From: CAZRZN01 sp964604565 | Lineage (GTDB): Bacteria > Pseudomonadota > Alphaproteobacteria > Rhodobacterales > Rhodobacteraceae | Direction of reading: 5' to 3' | DNA: 5,519 nucleotides | NCBI GenBank assembly: GCA_964604565.1 | Contig: CAZRZN010000271.1 | Coordinates: forward strand, 1 to 5,519 | In this document: positions 1-3,483 of the stretch, piece after piece | Layout: every line of letters begins with the position of its first letter | How positions within the stretch are numbered: position 1 is the first letter of the stretch | Notes under the pieces: generated by a model | Database searches by the model: none | Told to the model about the DNA's origin: nothing | Seen by the model: only the letters and a program-made list of their open reading frames with translations | Position numbers and translations under genes: made by a program

Positions 1-15
1 CCGCGTGGAAAATCG

Positions 16-300
16 ATGAAGGCCATCATGGCGCTGGTGGAAAAAGAGGGATTGCAGATTCAGGCCGATGCGTCAGAGCAGGCGGCAGGGGGCAAACGCG
101 GTAAAAACGGCATTCTGGGAACCAAAAGCATGGAACAGATGCTTTGGAATGCGGCCTGCTCGATCCGCGGTGAAAAGGATGCGCCGAAGTTCAAGGATTA
201 CATTCTCCCGCTGGTTTTCATTAAACGCCTCTCCGACGTGTTCGAAGACGAAATCGAACGGTTGGCGGAAACCTACGGTGACCGGGATACCGCGCTGGAG
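16..300 (+). pseudogene. hsdM: HsdM N-terminal fragment (type I restriction-modification methylase)
   Basis: The first ~95 residues of the 129-residue reading frame (16-405) read as the N-terminus of a type I restriction-modification DNA methylase (N6-adenine methyltransferase subunit, HsdM_N helical domain). The diagnostic stretch is at residues 39-92: 'MLWNAACSIRGEKDAPKFKD', then 'YILPLVFIKRLSDVFEDEIE', then 'TYGDRDTAL'. This helical domain helps the M subunit contact S and DNA. A family member would continue to roughly 500 residues with a SAM-binding region and an NPPF/NPPY catalytic motif. None of that is here, because the match stops at about residue 94. The start at 16 is only weakly supported (GGAAAA upstream); 28 is an in-frame alternative, and the frame is open to the left edge. 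Residues 1-35 are low-complexity and unassigned, though consistent with a variable HsdM N-terminal tail. There is no hsdS or hsdR in view. The piece cannot be a working methylase. Confidence 0.8.
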
Positions 301-390
301 GAATTCCGGGCATCTTCCGGCCTCGAGGACGCTCTGGACTATCTGAATGAGAACCCGCTGCCCCACACTCTGCTGGTTACGCCCAGCGAA
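289..390 (+). pseudogene. ftsX: Internal fragment of cell-division protein FtsX, fused in frame to HsdM
   Basis: From about residue 93 of the same frame the sequence leaves HsdM, which should go on to an 'EADH-LVRFYLP'-type segment. It becomes 'ALEEFRASSGLEDALDYL' followed by 'NENPLPHTLLVTPS'. This matches the periplasmic loop of gammaproteobacterial-type FtsX (pattern AL-EFR--SG---AL--L-ENPLP---VV-P, as I recall it from E. coli FtsX). FtsX is the membrane subunit of the FtsEX ABC-type complex that controls septal peptidoglycan hydrolysis. Only ~33 residues of a roughly 300-350 residue protein are present, with none of its four membrane segments. Past residue ~125 the frame reads antisense rarD and stops at 403-405. 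An insertion peculiar to this HsdM is the alternative, but the FtsX pattern is specific enough that I favour a chimera. The identification is from memory of the family, not a search. Confidence 0.7.
381..389. other. Junction between ftsX fragment and antisense rarD, with short shared sequence
   Basis: The nine bases GCCCAGCGA here fit both partners. On the plus strand they sit in the FtsX-like '...TPSE' reading. On the minus strand they encode the 'SLG' that RarD proteins carry after 'VRE'. Homology to FtsX ends and homology to RarD begins at this point. The other join, hsdM to ftsX, lies at about 289-303. Confidence 0.55.
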
Positions 391-689
391 AGCTCCCGCA
401 CCTGACCGATCTGCACCGAGACGATGAACAGAAACCAGTTCACGGTGATCATCAGGGCGGCAAAGGCGGTGATCAGAATCGCCCGGCGGCTGCCCAATGC
501 CCCGCGCAGCGCCCCCAGCCGCCCCTGCACGGCAAGAAGCCCCGCAAAGATCGGCAGGGACCAGAATGTGCGATGCGCCAGCAGTTCCGACGGCGGCACA
601 TGGATCAGCAGTTTATAGTAGATCGGCGACAGGCCCCAAATCGTGCAGGCCGCAACCATCAGGAGAACACCGCTTTTGCCTTGGTCCAT
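381..689 (-). pseudogene. rarD: RarD/EamA-family transporter, 5' fragment
   Basis: This is the first ~103 codons of a RarD-type protein (chloramphenicol-sensitivity protein; drug/metabolite transporter superfamily, EamA fold), an inner-membrane protein of about 300 residues. Family hallmarks are 'IWGLSPIYYKLLIHVPPSEL' (helix 1 and following loop), 'LAHRTFWSLP' (helix 2) and 'VNWFLFIVSVQIGQVRE-SLG' (helix 3). Three of the expected ten membrane helices are present, at about residues 7-28, 40-57 and 70-95. The ATG at 687-689 follows GGGGA with 5-nt spacing. After Gly103 (381-383) the frame runs into antisense ftsX-like sequence, adds 13 unrelated residues and stops at 339-341. The break falls at the same point as the end of the plus-strand mosaic, so the loss is a junction effect and not gradual decay. 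The substrate of RarD proteins is not firmly established. Confidence 0.85.
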
Positions 690-705
690 ACCCGTCCCCA
701 GTCAA

Positions 706-735
706 CGACCCCGTATCCCTATCGGGACGGGGTCG
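706..735 (-). repeat. Strong hairpin in the leader just upstream of rarD
   Basis: Plus-strand CGACCCCG (706-713) pairs perfectly with CGGGGTCG (728-735). Inside it TCCC (716-719) pairs with GGGA (724-727), leaving a TATC tetraloop and a 2-nt bulge: 12 base pairs in 30 nt. The structure ends 17 nt before the rarD start codon, close to its ribosome-binding site. No T-tract follows on either strand, so it is not a canonical intrinsic terminator. It could be a leader structure, an operator or the end of the upstream transcript. Confidence 0.55.
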
Positions 736-750
736 CGGCGGCAAGCAGGG

Positions 751-775
751 CGCCGGACCGTGCACCGGCCCGGCG
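751..775 (-). repeat. Strong GC hairpin downstream of the host-attachment gene
   Basis: CGCCGGACCG (751-760) and CGGCCCGGCG (766-775) form a 10-bp stem with one mismatch (a G·U pair in minus-strand RNA) around a 5-nt loop. It lies 15 nt past the stop codon of the host-attachment gene, the usual place for a terminator. The minus strand continues CCCTGCTTGCC with no run of T, so intrinsic termination is doubtful. A 3'-end-stabilising or Rho-assisted role is possible. Confidence 0.5.
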
Positions 776-790
776 AATGGTATTGCCGGA

Positions 791-1243
791 TCAGGCGGCA
801 AGGTCGATCTGGATCCGTTTCTCTATCTTGTCGATCGGATGGTTCGTCAGATCCTTGTCGATTTCGGCGATCACCCGTGCGGCGACCTCCTTGTGCATCT
901 TGTGCCGCAACTCGCCAAGGATCTTGGGCGGCGCTACCAGCACGATATGCTCAAAAGCCTGCCGATGCGCCAGTTTGTAAAGGATATCCGCCAATTCGTC
1001 GGCGAACCTTTCCTTGGCAAGCTCGTGCCAATCGGTGTCATCCACCGCCGACACATGCCCTTCGGCGGTGTCGTGCAGCCGGCCGGGCCGGTTGGCCGAT
1101 TGTTCCAGATCCGACGGATTTTCCTGTTCTTCGATCCGCACAACATTCAGGTCCAGATCTTCGCCATCAAGGTCATTGCGCAGGAAAAGGGCCTTTTCCC
1201 CATCGGCAATCAGCACCCATGCGCCATGCGTCACCTTTGCCAT
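791..1243 (-). CDS. Host-attachment (COG5622 / baeRF-type) family protein
   Basis: A 150-residue soluble protein of the 'protein required for attachment to host cells' family, which sequence analysis places among bacterial release-factor-like (baeRF) domains. Recognisable parts are the N-terminal 'THGAWVLIADGEKALFLRN' strand/turn, 'NRPGR' near residue 52, 'SAVDDTDWHELAKERFADEL' at about 65-84, 'HIVLVAPPKILGELR' at about 98-112, and the C-terminal signature 'DLTNHPIDKIEKRI'. The length is typical and looks complete. The family name comes from plant-associated bacteria; no enzymatic activity is established, and the baeRF relationship suggests a ribosome-linked role (inference). The chosen ATG (1241-1243) overlaps the preceding gene's stop as TGATG and has AAGGAG 8 nt upstream, so the two are probably translationally coupled. 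An in-frame GTG at 1244-1246 is an alternative start. No signal peptide or membrane segment is seen, so it should be cytoplasmic. Confidence 0.85.
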   Translation of the reverse strand: MAKVTHGAWVLIADGEKALFLRNDLDGEDLDLNVVRIEEQENPSDLEQSANRPGRLHDTAEGHVSAVDDTDWHELAKERFADELADILYKLAHRQAFEHIVLVAPPKILGELRHKMHKEVAARVIAEIDKDLTNHPIDKIEKRIQIDLAA

Positions 1244-1473
1244 CACACTTTCTCCTTGTCGCCGGAGCTGTCGCTGTCCTGACCCAGCGGCCGCGTCTTT
1301 CCGGGGTCTGTCTCGTCGTGGCGCTTTTCCTCGTCGCGTGTTCCGACCTTGCGATGAAGCTCTCCGCCGGCGCGACCGCCCTGTTCGGGACTGGGGTCAA
1401 GATCTTCGGGCTTTTGCCCCAGAACCTCCTCGGTTTCGCGGCGCCCGTCGTTGGATTTCTGACGCTCTGCCAT
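1243..1473 (-). CDS. Small highly charged, probably disordered (hydrophilin-like) protein
   Basis: A 76-residue protein I do not recognise by name. By my count it has 20 acidic and 15 basic residues (about 46% charged) and ten glycines, but no Cys, Phe, Trp, Tyr or Ile. It should therefore be intrinsically disordered and very soluble. Glycine-rich, strongly hydrophilic small proteins of this kind (hydrophilins, LEA-like proteins) are often made during desiccation or osmotic stress; applying that here is inference. The start is well fixed: AAGGAGG sits 5 nt before the ATG at 1471-1473, while longer in-frame starts would run into the sodB terminator region. Its TGA overlaps the ATG of the host-attachment gene, so the pair forms a bicistron. 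A stress-type promoter lies just upstream. The reading frame is real on ribosome-site and coupling evidence, although low complexity makes homology hard to judge. Confidence 0.8.
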   Translation of the reverse strand: MAERQKSNDGRRETEEVLGQKPEDLDPSPEQGGRAGGELHRKVGTRDEEKRHDETDPGKTRPLGQDSDSSGDKEKV

Positions 1474-1478
1474 TGGGG

Positions 1479-1485
1479 CCTCCTT
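1479..1485 (-). promoter_or_regulatory. Near-perfect Shine-Dalgarno for the small charged protein
   Basis: Minus-strand AAGGAGG lies 5 nt before the ATG at 1471-1473. It is the strongest ribosome-binding site in the window and decides the start of this gene. Confidence 0.85.
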
Positions 1486-1506
1486 CGTCGTTGCGTTCAG
1501 GGTGGA

Positions 1507-1532
1507 AACGCCCCGGACCCAAGGCGTGTTCC
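1507..1532 (-). promoter_or_regulatory. Putative EcfG-type (general stress response) promoter
   Basis: The minus strand has GGAAC (1532-1528), a 17-nt spacer and CGTT (1510-1507). This fits the alphaproteobacterial general-stress sigma factor consensus GGAAC-N16/17-cGTT. A transcript starting near 1500 would have a leader of about 27 nt containing the strong AAGGAGG site. The position, between the sodB terminator and the small charged gene, is where a promoter for the bicistron is needed. Whether this genome encodes EcfG/PhyR is not visible, and the system is patchy in Rhodobacteraceae. Confidence 0.6.
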
Positions 1533-1553
1533 TCTCTGGACGTCCTCCCGGGC

Positions 1554-1584
1554 AAACAAAAACGGCGCGCCTTCTGGCACGCCG
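1554..1584 (-). terminator. Rho-independent terminator of sodB
   Basis: On the minus strand CGGCGTGCC (1584-1576), loop AGAA and GGCGCGCCG (1571-1563) form a 9-bp stem with one G·U pair. TTTTTGTTT (1562-1554) follows directly. It lies about 50 nt past the sodB stop codon and insulates sodB from the downstream bicistron. Confidence 0.9.
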
Positions 1585-1634
1585 CTGTCGTTTCAATGCA
1601 TGAGGCCGGGCCGCCGCGGCGGCACCCCCAAGCC

Positions 1635-2237
1635 TCAGGTCAGGCGCGAGGCCACGTTTTCCCAGTTCACCAGATTGTCGAGGAAATTGGCAAGATAGGC
1701 CGGGCGCTTGTTGCGGAAGTCGATGTAATAGGAGTGTTCCCACACGTCGCAGCCCAACAGCGCGGTCTGGTCAAAACACAGCGGGTTCACGCCATTCTCG
1801 GTCTTGGTCACCTTCAGCGTGCCGTCGGTGTCGATCACCAGCCAGCACCAGCCGGAGCCGAACTGGCCTGCACCCGCCGCGGAGAACTGCGACTTGAACT
1901 CATCGAAGGTGCCAAAGGCATCTTTGATCCGGGACTCAAGCTCAGACGGGACATCGTTCGGTCCGGGCCCCATCATTTCCCAGAACTGCATGTGGTTCCA
2001 GTGCTGCGAGGCGTTGTTGAAGATGCCGCTTTGCGCGACTGCGCCCGCCTGATAGGTGCCTTTCACGATCTCTTCGAGAGACTTGCCGTCCCATTCGGTT
2101 CCCGAGATCAGCTTGTTGCCGTTGTCCACATAGGCCTTGTGGTGGATGTCGTGGTGATACTCCAGCGTTTCCTGGCTCATGCCCTGGCTGGCCAGCGCGT
2201 CGTGGGAATACGGAAGATCGGGAAGTTCGAAAGCCAT
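1635..2237 (-). CDS. sodB: Superoxide dismutase, Fe-type (Fe/Mn family)
   Basis: A complete 200-residue Fe/Mn-family superoxide dismutase, which converts superoxide to O2 and H2O2 in the cytoplasm as a homodimer. Metal ligands are visible as His28 (in 'LEYHHDIHHKAYV'), His82 ('WNHMQFW'), Asp164 and His168 ('DVWEHSYYIDFRN'). Second-sphere His32 and Tyr36 are also present. Gln78 in 'NNASQHWNH' occupies the position of the active-site glutamine of FeSODs, and the Mn-type glutamine near residue 149 is replaced by Gly ('ENGVNPL'). This favours iron, though a cambialistic enzyme cannot be ruled out. The ATG at 2235-2237 has AAGGGG 6 nt upstream. The gene appears monocistronic: its own promoter-like region is upstream and an intrinsic terminator follows. 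It lies downstream of sarcosine oxidase, which makes H2O2 and not superoxide, so a direct functional link is not implied. Confidence 0.97.
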   Translation of the reverse strand: MAFELPDLPYSHDALASQGMSQETLEYHHDIHHKAYVDNGNKLISGTEWDGKSLEEIVKGTYQAGAVAQSGIFNNASQHWNHMQFWEMMGPGPNDVPSELESRIKDAFGTFDEFKSQFSAAGAGQFGSGWCWLVIDTDGTLKVTKTENGVNPLCFDQTALLGCDVWEHSYYIDFRNKRPAYLANFLDNLVNWENVASRLT

Positions 2238-2271
2238 GGCTCACCCCTTTGTGATGTGACGATTGTGCGTT

Positions 2272-2302
2272 ATTACCTGTCCCCCCGACAGGCGAACGTC
2301 AA
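2272..2302 (-). promoter_or_regulatory. Candidate sodB promoter with a dyad filling the spacer
   Basis: The minus strand shows TTGACG (2302-2297) as a possible -35 and GGTAAT (2277-2272) as a possible -10, separated by 19 nt. A perfect dyad, CCTGTC-GGGGG-GACAGG (2292-2276), occupies most of the spacer. A start near 2265 would give a leader of about 28 nt before the sodB ATG. The -10 matches the consensus at only four of six positions. Confidence 0.35.
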
Positions 2303-2329
2303 CCCTGCCGCGTGCCGAACCGACATTTT

Positions 2330-2350
2330 CGCGCGGAAAGATCCCGCGCG
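2330..2350. repeat. 7-bp GC inverted repeat in the sodB upstream gap
   Basis: CGCGCGG (2330-2336) and CCGCGCG (2344-2350) are a perfect inverted repeat around a 7-nt loop (AAAGATC). It is not followed by T residues on the minus strand, so it is not an intrinsic terminator for the upstream gene. Role unknown. Confidence 0.4.
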
Positions 2351-2399
2351 TCCGGGTCGTCATGGCCTGCATGCGCGTCACGTCGGTCATCGGGACGCG

Positions 2400-2419
2400 G
2401 CGCATTTTGCACAATGCGC
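2400..2419 (-). terminator. Stem-loop directly after the stop codon of the secreted-protein gene
   Basis: GCGCATT (2400-2406) and AATGCGC (2413-2419) form a perfect 7-bp stem with a 6-nt loop, starting at the base after the TGA of the secreted-protein gene. The placement suggests a 3' end, but no T-tract follows, so it may be a weak or Rho-assisted terminator or a stabilising hairpin. Confidence 0.35.
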
Positions 2420-2836
2420 TCAGCCGGAGATCTCCCGCACCTTGCAGGTGCCGGCCCGCGTGACCGGCGCGTCGGCGCCATGCGACCGCGCGGCGATGTT
2501 CACCTTGCCGCTGTCCTTGAGATAGGTTGCCCGATAGGCCACCGTCACGCCTTGGTTGAACGGACTGCGCAGGACCAGACGCCACGCGAAGGTCGTCCGG
2601 GCAGCATTGTCCACGACCATCGCGCCCTCCACCGGCACGCCGTCGTTGGCGGCCAGAATGCCAAGATCGGAGATCACGACACGATCGGTCTCCCGGTCCA
2701 GACCGATGAAGATCAACGGCTGGATCCAACTGCCGTCAGAGGTTCCCCTGATATTGCATTGGTATCCCGTGGTCTGCGCAGGGAGCGGTCCGGCAAGGAG
2801 CACCCAGAAAAACAGGATCGGAAAAGCACGGTGCAT
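2420..2836 (-). CDS. Small secreted protein of unknown function
   Basis: A 138-residue protein I cannot assign to a family. It begins with a clear Sec signal peptide: basic 'MHR', hydrophobic core 'FPILFFWVLLAG', then 'PLPAQ' with a likely cut after Ala20. The mature part is ~118 residues, seems rich in beta-strand pattern ('TDRVVISDLGIL', 'TFAWRLVLRSPF', 'GVTVAYRATYL') and has just two cysteines, Cys27 near the new N-terminus and Cys131 near the C-terminus. These could form one disulfide that ties the ends together in the periplasm. The start could be this ATG (2834-2836) or the in-frame one two codons upstream (2840-2842); the GGAATGGA upstream can serve either. It lies 74 nt downstream of soxG on the same strand, so it could be read through from the sarcosine oxidase operon. 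A link to sarcosine metabolism is unproven. Confidence 0.8.
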   Translation of the reverse strand: MHRAFPILFFWVLLAGPLPAQTTGYQCNIRGTSDGSWIQPLIFIGLDRETDRVVISDLGILAANDGVPVEGAMVVDNAARTTFAWRLVLRSPFNQGVTVAYRATYLKDSGKVNIAARSHGADAPVTRAGTCKVREISG

Positions 2837-2910
2837 TGACATTCCATTCCGGTCGCCGGGTCGGTCGTTTTTGCCGCCCTGCCCCGTCAAGGCGTCCGCC
2901 GCGTTCCCTG

Positions 2911-3483
2911 TCAGATGGCGTGAAAGCCCACCGCACTGTCCGGGTCCGCCACGGTGCGCAGCAACTCGAACATATAGCCCGCCACCGAGCGAAAGCAGAA
3001 GACCTGTGCCGTGCTTGGATCGGTCAGCCAGACACCTGCCGCGACCTGTGCAAACCGCGTCCGCCGGAGTTCCCATTCCGGCAGCGCGTCCCGCGCGGTG
3101 TCGATCGGCGTCACCTTGGCCAGCACATCACGCAATTGCGAGCCGCGCAGGCGGAACAGCGCCCGCGCGTCCGACACGTCCAGCGCGAGAGCGTGATGCC
3201 CGGACAGCGCGCCGGTCAGATCCGCGACCAGCCCGGCGGCCTGCCTGTAGGGCAAAAGCACCAGCAATTCGTCCGGCGACATCCACAGAAGCGACCGGTC
3301 ATCGGCGCTGTTCACGCCGCGCATCTCGGGCATCGGAACGCCGATAACCTCGGAGGCGGCGGCGCGCATGTCCTCGGACTCCATATCGCCGCGCAGGGTC
3401 ACCATGCCCTGCGGACCCATTTCCCGGATCTCGATCAGCCCCTCGAAAACGGCGCCGCCCAGCGGCAGGACCGGCTCAGACAT
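2911..3483 (-). CDS. soxG: Sarcosine oxidase, gamma subunit
   Basis: A complete 190-residue gamma subunit of heterotetrameric sarcosine oxidase (SoxG family). The complex is cytoplasmic and oxidatively demethylates sarcosine to glycine, passing the one-carbon unit to tetrahydrofolate and reducing O2 to H2O2. Gamma resembles the folate-binding (GcvT/YgfZ-like) fold and helps assemble the complex; it has no known cofactor of its own. Family features are 'LLWMSPDELLVLLP' at about residues 65-78, 'LDVSDARALFRLRG' at about 100-113, 'ELRRTRFAQVAAGVWL' in the C-terminal half and the terminal 'RSVAGYMFELLRTVA' helix. The ATG overlaps the end of soxA by 8 bp (ATGTCTGA), with AAGGGG about 9 nt upstream inside soxA, so translation is probably coupled to keep subunits equimolar. 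Length is normal for the family and the gene looks intact. Confidence 0.95.
   Translation of the reverse strand: MSEPVLPLGGAVFEGLIEIREMGPQGMVTLRGDMESEDMRAAASEVIGVPMPEMRGVNSADDRSLLWMSPDELLVLLPYRQAAGLVADLTGALSGHHALALDVSDARALFRLRGSQLRDVLAKVTPIDTARDALPEWELRRTRFAQVAAGVWLTDPSTAQVFCFRSVAGYMFELLRTVADPDSAVGFHAI

Noticed and set aside
1..405. A functional new restriction or anti-phage system at the left end
   Set aside because: Only the HsdM N-terminal domain is present, with no SAM-binding or catalytic motif and no hsdS or hsdR; the following sequence is FtsX and antisense rarD.
1474..1743. Longer start for the small charged protein
   Set aside because: The upstream extension overlaps the sodB terminator and the sodB coding end, whereas the ATG at 1473 has a near-perfect ribosome site.
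1014..2525. Long plus-strand open frame of 503 codons
   Set aside because: It lies antisense to the host-attachment gene, the small charged gene and sodB, crosses two intergenic gaps and a terminator, and encodes Arg/Pro/Ser-rich sequence typical of a high-GC shadow frame.
2241..2729. Long version of the minus-strand frame upstream of sodB
   Set aside because: Its upstream part overlaps the secreted-protein gene in another frame and is Arg/Gly-rich nonsense; only the last 49 codons are worth noting.
2880..2910. GGAAC in the gap after soxG as a second EcfG promoter
   Set aside because: No GTT occurs 16-17 nt downstream; the following bases are CGGG/GGGG.
2843..3076. N-terminal extension of the secreted-protein frame into soxG
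   Set aside because: Longer starts would overlap soxG heavily and bury the obvious signal peptide, so the start at 2836 (or 2842) is preferred.
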